Shown in pieces: positions 20,646-31,330 of a DNA stretch of 64,000 nucleotides. Source of the DNA: Anniella stebbinsi (taxonomy: Eukaryota; Chordata; Lepidosauria; Squamata; Anniellidae); assembly GCA_029215795.1 (NCBI GenBank), contig JARDYH010000002.1:366136973-366200972 (forward strand), given 5' to 3'. The notes under the pieces are model-generated. The model worked only from the letters and a program-made list of their open reading frames with translations. It was not told the origin of the DNA and made no database searches. The translations under genes were made by a program, and so were the position numbers. Each line of letters starts with the position of its first letter. The first letter of the stretch is position 1.

Positions 20646-21537
20646 AACTATTTAGAATTTCACAGAATCACACAATCCATTTTCAGTGTTTGTTTTCAAA
20701 TCAATTTTAAAAATGCAAAAAAGACCCCCAATCTACTAACACAAAAATTGCCAAACATGTCTATGCCAGACACACAAACAGAGGATCTTCTCTCGTAATG
20801 CAAAAAAGCAACCCAGAAAGCCCAGTGGCATTGAATAATATTCACCCTTGACTTCCTCCCGCTCCTTCTAATACCAACTTATGCTGGCTTACAGTGAGCT
20901 TGATATGCAAAATGCTTTAATTCAGCTGGAACATCCCTAGGCTGGGCAGTTTCAGCAATGCAGTCTGGCATTATTGCTGGTTTCTTTCTCCACGAACCTT
21001 TCCAAATGTTTTTATTTATTTGCAATATTTATATACTGCTCCCCGTTCAGAATTTCGGACCCCCCAGGACCCATTTCTGGCCACTGAAGCAGCAGCAAGC
21101 TGCACAGGGCTTCAAGTCCCGGCCTTTCAGGCCCTGGGTGCCATTTATTGGCTGAAGCATGCCAGGGAGCCCTCCCCACGACCGAGCCAGAAGGCACCAT
21201 TCTCTGCCGCCTGCACCATCCACCACAATGAGAAATGAAGGCTCGGAGGCATCGTTAAAAAGTCTTGGGTTTGATGCACAAAGTTGAAGAGCTTGCAGCA
21301 ATTCCTCCGTCATCTAGAAGAGGAGAACAGTCTCTGAACAGCCTCTCCTTGTGCAGCCGTGCAAGAAGAGAGGAGATGCTGCTGTATGAAATATTCATCG
21401 GGGCCTTCAGACAATAATGGAGGTGGAACGGTGAAGCCCCCTCTCCTGCCAGCGCCACATGCGAATGGGGGCACCTCTCCGGCCAGCCAAAACAGCCTCG
21501 CCGGCAAAGGAGGGCAGCTTTCTTTCTGCAATCCAAG
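20646..21537. other. Mostly unique sequence
   Basis: A TTTATTTATTTGCAATATTTA patch at about 21009 may be a LINE tail scrap. No gene is seen. Confidence 0.35.
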
Positions 21538-21662
21538 GGCATCATCGGACGCGTGGTTTATTGCACACTCATTACTGGGCACTCGTGGATTTTCATGGGT
21601 CCTATTCACACTGTTGCCTGCTCCCTGCGCTCCTCTCCTTACCCTCTTTCCCCGCACCATGG
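21538..21662 (+). mobile_element. Interspersed repeat, family C, partial copy
   Basis: The first ~125 bp of family C are present (TTATTGCACACTCATTACTG, then TGGATTTTCATGGGTCC). It then breaks off. Confidence 0.6.
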
Positions 21663-21953
21663 AGAATCTGTATACACCTCTCTCGTGTTCTCCCCTTTAC
21701 TCACTTTTCCAAACTAAAGAGCCCCAAGCAGGAGTCTGATCGTTTGGCTGGCTCCTGCGTACCCCTTTTCCAGTCCTACAAGATCCTTTTGGAGTTCGGG
21801 TGACTAGAACTGCATCCCACGTTCCAGACACAGCTGCACCATGCATTTATTTGCATAGTATTATTTTCAATACCTTTCCTAATTATCCATTAAAAAGGCA
21901 AAAATCCATGCTAGGGGGAAATAGCATGGAATTCCCGCCCCCCAACACACCTA

Positions 21954-21972
21954 AACACACACACACACACAC
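21954..21972. repeat. (CA)n microsatellite
   Basis: About nine CA units. Confidence 0.9.
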
Positions 21973-22040
21973 TTTTTTTTACCACTACTACCACACACTG
22001 AGTTGATGCTTCCCCTGAGCGATCCTCTCGAACCTCTTCT

Positions 22041-22225
22041 TCATAGAGTCACAGCGTCAGAAGGTGCCCTGGAGGTCATCTAGTCTGACCCCCTGGTTCA
22101 ATGCACTGCAGGGTGCAACTACAGCATGGTCTTCAGCCTCCCGCAAAGGAGATCCCACCACCTCCTGAGGCAGCCTGTTCCACAGTTGAACATTTCCTTG
22201 CTTCGTTACCACCGGTTCAGAGCCC
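22041..22225 (-). mobile_element. CR1-type LINE 3' end
   Basis: In this orientation it starts TCATAGAGTCACAG and runs into GGAGGTCATCTAGTCTGACC and the ORF2 C-terminal part. This is the typical CR1 tail read backwards. Other tails are at 36166, 37387 and 56463 (minus) and 26735 (plus). Confidence 0.7.
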
Positions 22226-22717
22226 CTCAGTGTCCATGCGAAGCATGTTTCTCACTTTTTGAAGGCTGCAAGCAAGACAGCCGCCAAGTGAGAGGCAAAA
22301 AACGGCCCCTTCCTCTCTGAAGCAGCACTGCCCGCTTCCTTGGGCTGTGGCCACTAGCAGTGCCTGGTCCATAGGGCCACCACATAGTCACACAGACGCT
22401 TGAGAAAAGGCACTTCTATGACTAAGTCTGCTCTTGAACTTTTACCTGAGCACTTCTGGCATGCAACGTGGTCGGGGCTCTATTGATTCTCAAAAGAATA
22501 ATGCCAGAGAGGCCACAATGAGGACTTAAGGCTTCACCATGCCAGATTCCCATCTAACCTTGCACATTGTTGCCAACAGCGGCCAGCTAGATGGCCGAAG
22601 GAGGCTCACAAGGAGGGCCTGATGGAGGTTGAGCCCAGCACCTGGGAATCAGAGCGATGCTCCTTCTGGATGGGGAAGATACAGTCTCAGCTTTCCCTCC
22701 ACCGTTTTGACTAATTC
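22226..22717. other. Unique sequence, no gene seen
   Basis: Nothing recognised. Confidence 0.35.
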
Positions 22718-22856
22718 AGGGCTGGGGAACCATCTGTGGCCATCAAGATGTTGTTGAGCCACAACCTCCCCTCCCATCAGCCTGATGATTGGCCATGCAG
22801 ACTGGAGCTGATGTCCAGAAACATCTGGAGGGCCACAGCCTCCCCCCTCAGCCCTG
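22718..22856. mobile_element. Fold-back repeat, family G (CAGGG ends)
   Basis: It runs from CAGGGCTGGGGAACC to CCCTCAGCCCTG and has the inner ACCTCCCCTCCCATCAGCC and CATCTGGAGGGCCACAG blocks. Better preserved relatives are at 60403 and 63677. The CAGGG-type ends suggest hAT, but no target duplication is readable. Confidence 0.55.
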
Positions 22857-23651
22857 TTCTATTACTTTTATTTTAAGTCATCTACGCCAGGGACCATCAC
22901 CACACCTTCATTACTATTTCCATTTCACAGATGGGAAACTGAGGCGAAGAAGGAGAGTTTGCCGCTAGACAGGCAAGGCAAGGTTGAGGGAGAAGGGGAG
23001 GGCTGGCAAACAGAAAAGGGGGGGGGGGTGGCTCCGTTAAAGATTTCCCAAGGAAGGGGGCCTGGAGAAGAGGCATGAGAGAGCCCACAATCAGACCATT
23101 CCAAGCCCAGTATGGTGGGGGGAGGCACAGAGAAGGCCCTGGGGTCAAGTGGAAATAGGGACAGATGCTAGATGAGCTGGCCCAGAATGGAGGAGGTCAG
23201 AAAGGGTGCATTGGCAGGGCTGGGCAACCTGCAAACCTCAACCTAATTTCAAAAGCCCTCTGCATTCAATCCGTTGAGCTCTCTGGCAAGAACAATCTGT
23301 CCCTTCCCTGGCACCCTGCTGATGGAAAGATGTACTGGGGGAAAGGAGATGACCGAGAGAGAGAGATCGGACCCTGCCCACCACTGGCTTCAGTCTCACT
23401 CACTGTGACGGATCACATGCAAGGGGGTCCACCCTCAACAGAGAAAAAGGTTGTTCACTGCTGGGGTAGGGGAAGAGACCCCCAAATCACACCCTTTGCT
23501 GCAGATGGGCTCAATGTTCCCTAGATTACTGAGTGGAAGATAACAATATGCTTCTATCCGGTCAGAGCCTTGGTCCGTCTAGCGCTGTGTTGTCCGCACT
23601 GACTGACAGCAGCTCTCTAGGGCTTCAGGTAGGAATTTTCCAAGCCTTACC
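22857..23651. other. Unique sequence with a possible MIR-like scrap
   Basis: TTTCACAGATGGGAAACTGAGG at about 22923 resembles the core of MIR-type SINEs. Otherwise nothing is recognised; a G run lies at about 23019-23028. Confidence 0.3.
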
Positions 23652-23786
23652 TGGGCCAGATCTACACCAAGCAGGATAAAACACTTTGAAAACATTTTGA
23701 AAACTGTAAATGGAGTGTGTCCTAGGCCCCAACAGTTGTCAAAACTCTGATAAACTGTTTTAAAGCAATAGTGTAGATCCTGCCCT
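23652..23786. mobile_element. MITE, family T, short form
   Basis: TGGGCCAGATCTACACC on the left pairs with GTGTAGATCCTGCCCTA on the right. The centre holds GGCCCCAACAGTTGTC. The closest relative is at 28123. Confidence 0.75.
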
Positions 23787-23794
23787 AGAGATGG

Positions 23795-23866
23795 GGATCA
23801 AACCTGGGACCTTCTGCATGCAAAACAGGGACTCTACCACAGAGCCAAGGCCCATCCCCGAAGGGC
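23795..23866 (-). mobile_element. tRNA-derived SINE, head only
   Basis: On the minus strand it shows GGTAGAGTCCCTGTTTTGCA, then AGGTCCCAGGTTTGATCC with a good B box. The rest of the SINE is missing. Confidence 0.6.
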
Positions 23867-25140
23867 TGGCTGTGCTCTGTTTAGGTAAAGACGCCCATTT
23901 CCCTTGGTTCACAGGGGTCACATGGCAGCAAACCTAGCAGAGGTCAGCAGAAGTACAGGAAAGCAAATAAATATATCACTGAAATTTGCCAAGACAGGCG
24001 CAATTCCCCACATGCGACCTAACTTGATCCGCTTGGCCTTCTCAATTACAGGTCTAGTTTCTTCCCCCGAAAAAAATCAGAGGCAGTTGGATGCCTTGAT
24101 CTCTGCCCTTGACACTTGCATGGTGGACCAAATAAAACGCGCTGCCCCTCCACCTCCCCACCGCCCGCCCTCAACCACTGCAGAAGAGCACAGCTTTGCC
24201 AGGGCACCTGTCGGTACCTGAATTCTTAGGGCCTGGAAAGCTCTGCTGGGTAAGTCCCATTGAAATGAGCACAGGACTGGGTTGTTGAACAAGAGGCACC
24301 AGGTTCATACTAGCCTAAGTCTGTCACCTGGAAGCCCTGCATCTAAGCCTGTGGCCGTGCACATATCTGGGGACCAGTGGGGTAGAGGAGCCAGGGCTCA
24401 GAGGGTCAAAACACCAACACCTTTTTGATTAGCAGGGACACTGGTGTCCAGGTCCACCCCCAGCCCCACCCATCCCGAGGCTTCCCTGTTCCCTCCGAGA
24501 TAAGCTGCAATCCTCACAGTAGCTGGAGAGGAAGTGGATTTTCCCAGCAACACTATATTCTGTTGTAATTCAAAGTATTTCATCTGGAATGGGCAATCCA
24601 GACCCATTCACTTTGCCAAAGACCTGCTCCTGGTGGAAATGAAAGTGGCTAGAACTGGTTCGCTGATATGGATCAACGCAGCGGCCTGCATTTTTGGACT
24701 CTCCTTGGGGGCGTAGCGACGGAGACTGTCTATGACTATTCAGCGATGTGTTCTGCACATGCTCAGGAGCATCCTATTTGCAACTACAGAGAGAGAAATC
24801 ATAGCTAACTGTGCCCCTGGGTATTAAAGCTGATGCCCAATTTGACCTTGCAGGTGAACTCCATACACAGCTGTACCAGGTCGATTTTCATATGGGGGGG
24901 GGGGGGTGGCCTCGTTCCCGGGATTTAGCGCCTGGCTCTTTGACTCAGCCCTTAATCAGATCGCGTGTTGGGGGGGGGGGGTTTGCAGAGGGTATGAGAG
25001 GCTTTGCAAAGACACCCACCAGACCTGAACCCCTTTGCCCCCATTGCGCTCTGCTTGTCATCTCAGGCCAAAACCAAGGGAGGCGCACAGCTAGTCTGCA
25101 AGCAGCAGCAAGAAACAAAGCAGTCGGGCATTGCTGAAAC
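23867..25140. other. Unique sequence, no gene seen
   Basis: Two G runs (about 24894-24906, 24970-24981) and a trace of the palindromic GTAAGTCCCATTGA repeat (about 24251) are the only marks. Confidence 0.35.
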
Positions 25141-25700
25141 AATGCAGCAAAGCTGAGCTTCCTGGAGGGATTGCGAGGAGGAGGAGGAGGAGGAGGAGGA
25201 GGCAGGCAAACAGGAGGCAACGTGTCCCGCTGAACAGAAGTTTGAAACTGCCAGCGACCATGCCGCCTCCTCTGATGTTGCCGTCGCCGTGTCCCTTCCC
25301 TGGCTGCTGCTTTGCGCTCACCCCCATCCTTCCAAACGCTGCACCGCCCAGGCCAGCCCCGCCGGGGGACCAGGAGGCCGATGCCCCCTGGTCGCCACGA
25401 ATTGCCACTCCTCCGTTGCATCCCCCCCCCCCCTCTGGTTTGGCTCTCTCCCTTTTGACAGGCGCAGAGCAGAGGGGCTGCTAAACCCATTAGCTCTGCA
25501 TTTTTCCTGTCGGCACATTTTTGAGTGTAAAGCTGTTGCTGCTCCATTATTGGGAGGGGGCAACCCAAACATCTCCCCTAACATAGCACAGAACTTGCTG
25601 AGCTGCGATGATGGGGAAACCCAGATATCTTGCATCAAGGTAATGATTAGGCTACAGAGGAAATGCATTTTCCCCTCCAGCTGAAGTGTGCTCTTGTTTA
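25141..25700. other. GC-rich patch with AGG array, unidentified
   Basis: An (AGG)n array at 25175-25202 is followed by GC-rich DNA with overlapping open frames on both strands. None has a recognisable domain. ATCAAGGTAATG at about 25633 would pass as a splice donor, but no matching acceptor and frame could be supported. Confidence 0.25.
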
Positions 25701-25904
25701 TCAAGGCTCATGCATCCATTCCTTCGCTTCCAACCTGCCTCCTCCCCACAATGAAACTTAGATGATAAGCTCTCTGGGGGCAAGGTGAGGTCTTTTCCTC
25801 ACGTTACCTCCATAGTGCATACACCCTCCCTCTGACAGCCCCCTCCGTTGGTGACGGATGGGGAGCCCAAATGCAACCCCTGAAAAACAAGGGGGAAATA
25901 TCAG

Positions 25905-26060
25905 GACATTTGCTTTTAATTGCTGTGTTACATGCCTTTTTATTTGTATTTTATTACTGTTTCATTGTATTATATTTTTTATTACCGCTGTTAGCGCCCC
26001 TTAAGCACCACTTGTGGAAAGGCAGGATACCAATTTAACAAAATAAGCCTTAATAAATAA
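25905..26060 (+). mobile_element. LINE 3' end (GGAAAGGCAGGATACC type)
   Basis: An AT-rich tail is followed by a CGCCCCTTAAGCACC stretch, GGAAAGGCAGGATACCAATT and an AATAAATAAAA end. This is the layout of L2/CR1-type 3' UTRs. Confidence 0.55.
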
Positions 26061-26194
26061 AACCCAAAGGTCTGCAAAACTGCAACAAATCTTTTCTGAA
26101 AATAAAACCTAATGGGGCATCCCCCCGCCGCTCCTCCTCCCCACCCTGTGCAAATTATCCCAATGATGACCAGGCAGCTCAATAGCTAAATACT

Positions 26195-26350
26195 AATACT
26201 AATACTAATAATATATTTATTTATTTATGTATTTCTAACCCACCTCTCCCTCTGGATCGAGGCGGGGAACAACAATAAATATAAATACAGAGACCATAAA
26301 ATAGAATAAATAAAACATTAAAAACAAATAAAACTCTTACATTATTAAAA
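26195..26350 (-). mobile_element. L2-type LINE 3' end
   Basis: The TCTAACCCACCTCTCCCTC and GATCGAGGCGGGGAACAAC signature is followed by AT-rich UTR. The flank is a TTTA/TAATACT-rich tail. Confidence 0.8.
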
Positions 26351-26734
26351 ACATCTTAAAATTCAGCTGGGTAGCTCAGAAAACTGACAAATCAAGATTG
26401 GGGGTGGGGGTGGGGAATGCCATTTCCTGGAGGAAAAAAACGGCCCGCTATCTGGAACCCTTAACAGGAGCACCCATGTGAGCTGAGGATGCACTGCAAC
26501 AGATTGTTGCCATTCCCACTTGTTAATATTAATAATCCGGAGGGTGTGTGTGTGTTATTTTTTGCAGAATGTAGAAGCCAGTTATAATTCTCTTCCTTCC
26601 TCCTCTTCAGTTCCCCCTCTAGCACCAAGCCTTCACATTAACACTGAACCCTGTACAGAAAACTGACCATTTTGTCCAGTACACTCCACTATATGAATGG
26701 GTTTTTTGGTATGAAGAAAAAGAGAAGTGAAAAT

Positions 26735-26868
26735 AAATCATTCAAGAGGCAACTGGACGGCCACCTGTCAGGGATGCTTTCAGGAGGATTCCTGCACTGA
26801 GCAGGGGGGTGGACTCCATGGCCTTAGAGGCCCCTTCCAGCTCTACCATTCCATGATTCTATGATTGC
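26735..26868 (+). mobile_element. CR1-type LINE 3' end
   Basis: The sequence CAAGAGGCAACTGGACGGCC encodes the last ORF2 residues. It is followed by GGACTCCATGGCCTTAGAGG and the terminal ATGATTCTATGATTG repeat that defines CR1 3' ends. Confidence 0.75.
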
Positions 26869-26922
26869 ATTTCCCACAGACTAGCTCTCAACAAAAGAGA
26901 AGCAAGAGAGACAGCAAGACAT

Positions 26923-26979
26923 AAAGAAGAAGAAGAAAGAAGAAAGAAGAAGAAGAAGAAGAAGAAGAAGAAGAAGAAG
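26923..26979. repeat. (GAA)n microsatellite
   Basis: A GAA/GAAA array of about 57 bp. Confidence 0.95.
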
Positions 26980-27716
26980 CCCGAGTCAGGCAGGTCATGA
27001 TCCAATACGTATGCAGAGGGCTGGTAGATCGCCATTTGCTAGCCCAGGGCTCCCCAACGCGGCTCTTCTGTGTGCCTTGGCACCCACGGGAACCTCCAAA
27101 GGCACCCATAAAGCTCTCCATTCCCTGCCACATTCAAAACAAATGGGTTCTGAAGTTTGGAAATAAAAGGAAAATGTTTGGGCCCCACGGTTCTCCTTCC
27201 TTTTCCTGAATCCGCCGCTGCTCAGCTGGTCAGTGGGCAGGAAGAGGAAGCCAGGCAAGGGGGCAGAGGGGAGAGAAAGAGCCAAGCTAGATGCTGGGAG
27301 TGGAGAGAAATAGCAAAATGGAGGGGTGAGTGGGAGGGAGCGAAGAAGGCTTGGGACAGGGACTGCAGAGGAATAGACAGGACAGGGGTTGGGGGAAAGA
27401 AATGACACAGGCCAAAGACAGTGCAGGGGAGGGGAGGGGAAAGGTCTGTGTGGACGCTGGGAGATGATTGGGAGGGGCCAGGAAGCAACTCCTCCAGGTT
27501 CCCCCCTCCCTTCCATCCTGTAGCCTCCCTATTGCTCCACACACACACACACACACACACACCAGCCATTATGCGACTAGCCATGTCCTCCGTGGGTGCC
27601 ATTTTGTGGTGGTGCCCACAACAGTTTCTCAAATTCCCAAATGTGTCTATGGGTCCAAAAAGGCTGCCCCCCCTCTGTGTTAATCCCTCTCTTCCTGCTG
27701 GGCTCAGCACCAAACA
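26980..27716. other. Unique sequence with purine-rich patch
   Basis: GGGAGTGGAGAGAAA-like purine-rich DNA spans about 27230-27480, and a (CA)n array lies at 27538-27562. No gene is seen. Confidence 0.35.
27538..27562. repeat. (CA)n microsatellite
   Basis: About twelve CA units. Confidence 0.95.
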
Positions 27717-27938
27717 TAGGCTGACCCTATGAAAAGGAGGACAGGGCTCATGTCACTTTAACAGTTGTAGAGAAAAGGGAATTTCAGCCGGTGCCATTTG
27801 TATGCAATTAGTTCCTGGTGAAAGTCCCTCTTCATCACAACAGTTAAACCTGCAGGAGCTATACTAGAGTGGCCAGATATGAAAGATGGCAGGGCTCCTG
27901 CAGAGGGAATTTCACCAGGTGCTGCATGCATACTCTGG
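27717..27938 (+). mobile_element. hAT-like MITE, family D, internally broken copy
   Basis: It starts TAGGCTGACCCTATGAAAAG and matches the left 200 bp of the full copies. A deletion then joins CAGGGCTCCTGCAG to AGGGAATTTCACCAGG, and the right end is lost. Confidence 0.7.
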
Positions 27939-28122
27939 CAACTGTTCCAAAGGTGAGGGGGAGGGTGCCAGGGTTCTTTGCCTGCTCAGCGAATAATATC
28001 TACATCAGGTCACTCTGTTGGGGTTGTCCATGCAGAGGAGGGTTGGAAGGTTGTCCATCGTTACGTAGCATCTAACTGTGGGATCGGTGCTAAACTTCCA
28101 AAACCTGTAGGTTGAAAACCAC

Positions 28123-28257
28123 TGGGCCAGATCTACACCAAGCAGGATATAACACTGTGAAAACAGTTTGAAAATGGTATATGCAATGTGTCCTTGGCCC
28201 CAACAGTTGCAAAAACGGTTCTAAACGATTATAAAGCAGTAGTGTCGATCCTGCCCA
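28123..28257. mobile_element. MITE, family T, short form
   Basis: TGGGCCAGATCTACACC pairs with TGTCGATCCTGCCCA. Its internal sequence is close to that at 23652. Confidence 0.75.
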
Positions 28258-28400
28258 GGTCTACCAGAGCCAGTGTGGTGCCAGGGACTTGTATTCCTAT
28301 CCCCACGCAGCCAGGAAGCCTAAATAACGGGCTCTCGGCCAGTCACCAACACTTCGTTTAACCGACCTCACTGTGAAAGGCAGACTTAACCATTACCCAG
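28258..28400 (+). mobile_element. Decayed tRNA-derived SINE
   Basis: AGAGCCAGTGTGGTGCCAGG is a common 5' start of this reptile SINE. CTCGGCCAGTCACCAACAC and CCTCACTGTGAAAGGCAG follow in the right order but are diverged. Confidence 0.4.
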
Positions 28401-28429
28401 CCTGAGATCTTTGCATATCGAGAAAGAAA

Positions 28430-28680
28430 TCTAATCATGGTTAAAAGAAATGGCAACGCATGAAAATGGAGCTGCCTACATGGCAGATTACAAGTCAAAC
28501 GAGACTGTTAATGTCATTCAACTCCCTTTCTCAAAACAGGAAAGTCATTTTCCCCGAAGCAAACTTTTTTTTTTCTTTTTACAGCAAAAGAGAATATAAT
28601 TAGTCACTACAAAGAGCCAGTTACTCTGCCAATGTCGTCTTTTTACAATAATTACAAATGTTTGTCTTGGAGGGAGAGCT
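28430..28680. other. Candidate conserved non-coding element
   Basis: This is a repeat-free AT-rich block with TCTAATCATGGTTAAAAG and GAATATAATTAGTCAC cores and no frame. Conservation is only suspected. Confidence 0.2.
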
Positions 28681-28685
28681 TTCAT

Positions 28686-28748
<63 letters not shown>
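28686..28748. repeat. (CT)n(CA)n compound microsatellite
   Basis: CT units switch directly to CA units at about 28718. Confidence 0.95.
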
Positions 28749-28750
<2 letters not shown>

Positions 28751-30759
28751 GCGTGAGGGAAGAAGAGAGTTCAGTGTTCAGGAAACTAATGCAGCTGAAA
28801 GTTTATCATTTTAAAATTCCCTTTTTATTTAAATTGGAGTTTCGTGCTTTAAAAAAAAAACTTCAGTGTAAATAATTTAAGCATCAGCAACTGGTAGCCT
28901 CTGAGCCAAATCTACCGACCAAGGCATACCACCTCCTCCCCCCCACCCCGCATTACCAACCCTGAGGCAAGAGGGCACATGTGAGGGAGCATTGGTTACA
29001 GTCATGGGGTTTACCTACATTCCCCCTTTGGAGGGAGATCCTGGCCCGCTAGCTGCTCTTCTGCTCAAAGTGCCTCTCCAGTAATATCAACTTGGGATGT
29101 AAATTGCTCAGCTTTCCTCCATTTTAATTTATTATTTATTCATAAAATGTATTTGTTGCCTTCCTGCCAGAAGGCACTCAAGGCCACATGGAATCCAATA
29201 TTGTCTGATTTAAATTAACTGGACTAAACTGACCCTTGTAAAGCCCAACCTGACAAAAAACTTTCCTCCACTTACGAGACGAGGAAGAGACAGAACTAAC
29301 GAGAAGGTGATGCTCTGTTTTCAACGCGAGAAAAACCTTGATTTATTTTTCTCATTAGAAGAAGTTGAGAAAGCACAGTTTCACAAACAAACAAACAAAA
29401 CCTCCAAACAATCCAAACGAGCAGACGTAAATTGGCAATGGAGCCATCTGATGTGATGTAGCATCATTTTCCGTGCAGCATTTCCCTCCCATAATCCCTC
29501 TTCTCCATCTGCTAGATCCGGCAGCAAAGTCTTCAACGAGGCATTTATGGAATCGCAGGCTTTTCCTTGCAAGTTCGGATGCGAACACATGGGGGTTAGC
29601 AACCAAACACAAATTAAAAATGGGACCGTTAAAAGGAATGGCTTTCATGATGAAGCTCTCTAATTATATGACAGGAAAGGGGTGGTGGAGGGGGAGAAAT
29701 AGAGAGAGCACAAGAGACTGAAGATGGCTAAAATAATTCAAAAAAAATCTATTTCCTGGCTTCCTGGTGTGTCGGATATGGTTATATGTTCTTCCACAAT
29801 GTAGTAAGTTATAAACTGTTGTTGCCTTATCAGTCTCAGGGGAGAGCCAGGTGTTTTTAATTAGAATAATTTCTGCTGCTGTCAACATATGCAAGTTTTT
29901 GAGTTACACAGAACTCTTAACCTGGCAGAACAGAAAGAAAGCTGAGCAATTGAGAAAAAGATCAAGGTAAAATAACTGTAGAAAGTGAAAGACCTTAGCC
30001 CTGAGAAGAATTCTATGTAGCTTAAGAGCTTGCCTATGATTTCACCCTTGGGGTTACTGCAATCACAGCTATCGCTTTGCTCTCCGTCCCCACCCCCACC
30101 CCCACCCCATCCTTATGAGAGCCAAAGCATGAACAGGGGGAAAACAGAGACCGTCACCTGTGACGCGGGCAGGAATCATGGAGCACCGTGCTCTGCATCA
30201 CAACTGTTCCTGAAACACTCTTATTTTACTACATGATACCGACGTGGAAATTACGGCCCTCAATTCTCCATGATGGGAAATAACACATTATAAAAGAAGT
30301 AGACACGATCATGGTAATTTGCCATTCTTGCAAGAGCTTTCTCAAAGTACAGAAGAAAAGGGCGCAAGAATGCCGCTGGAGGAATTTTCGGTGCCCAAGA
30401 TGCGCTATTTGTATTCAACCTGCCCACCCCCTCCTTTGGGGCAAGTGCATGAAGATTAACAAGAGACGGCCGAACTGCCAGAAAGCACCACTCTCTTGAC
30501 ACCCTGGGGAATTCTGCCCCCTCCATTCACGGTTTGCCTTGCAGACATAAAAGAGGACTACGTTTCCCACCGAGATTTCCACACAAAGGTGGAAGAAACT
30601 GCATTTCCTACTTCGTGTAGTATCTGCTTAGAAGAAAGCAAAACAGGGGTGTTCTGCCTTGGCTCTGGATCTGCCCATCCCCTTCACCTTCTCTACCTGT
30701 AGCCCTGACGTGGAGACAGGAACTCACGAAGACAGAGAAAACCGAGCCATGCCGGAGCA
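28749..30759. other. Unique sequence, no gene seen
   Basis: A LINE tail scrap (TTTATTATTTATTCATAAAA, about 29127) and a C-rich (CCCCCA) run at 30088-30109 are present. The rest is unique, and the block at 30240-30350 has enhancer-like AT-rich texture. Confidence 0.3.
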
Positions 30760-30960
30760 AAACACCTAAACCCCATGGCAGAACTCCTCCGATTTGCAAG
30801 CAGAAGGTCCCAGGTTCAATCCCTGGCAGCATCTCCAGCTAAAAGGGTCTCAGGTGGTAGGGCTGGGAGAGACATTGTCTGGGAGAGACATTGGCCAGGT
30901 TAGCATGCCATGATCAGCTAGCAGGGCTCCAGAAAACCCTGGCCTTCCTGAGTGGTCCAG
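30760..30960 (+). mobile_element. tRNA-derived SINE
   Basis: The sequence TTTGCAAGCAGAAGGTCCC and B box GGTTCAATCCC (30813-30823) are followed by GGCAGCATCTCCAG. An 18-bp tandem CTGGGAGAGACATTG lies inside (about 30866-30900). Confidence 0.65.
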
Positions 30961-31080
30961 TGTGTTTGATCACTCCTGTTTGGCCCATCCTGCCAGTAGG
31001 AGAGGCTCAACAGACCACAGACCCTCCATCTGTGGTGCATTTACTTTATTGTGACATCTGAACCGGGGTTTCTGGTTTCT

Positions 31081-31330
31081 GGCCAGATCTACACCAAGCA
31101 GGATATAGTGGTATGAAAGCAATATATAAAAGGCAGGAGCCACACCAAGCAGGATGTAGCAGTAAATGGCCTGTGTCAATGGGCCCCAACCGTTGTCAGT
31201 GCACTTCAATCCCGCTATAAAGCAGTAAAGCGGCTCCTGCCTTTTATATAGCGCTTCCATACCACTATATCCTCCTGCCTTTGATATATTGCTTTCATAC
31301 TGCTATGTCCTGCTTGGTGTAGATCTGGCC
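31081..31330. mobile_element. MITE, family T, long form with nested ends
   Basis: Perfect terminal GGCCAGATCTACACC is inverted at GGTGTAGATCTGGCC (to 31330). A second inner pair, CAGGAGCCACACCAAGCAGG and CGGCTCCTGCC, encloses the family T core. It looks like one fold-back copy enclosing another. Confidence 0.75.

Noticed and set aside
20987..21060. Full LINE copy near the TTTATTTATT patch
   Set aside because: Only a short AT-rich tail-like scrap is present, with no diagnostic motif.
25131..25484. Proline-rich protein exon in a GC-rich patch
   Set aside because: Overlapping frames on both strands, low-complexity composition and no supported splice sites or start context.
30813..30823. tRNA gene
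   Set aside because: Only a B box and a partial tRNA-like head are present, followed by a SINE body. The same layout recurs at 35547, 42905 and 23795.
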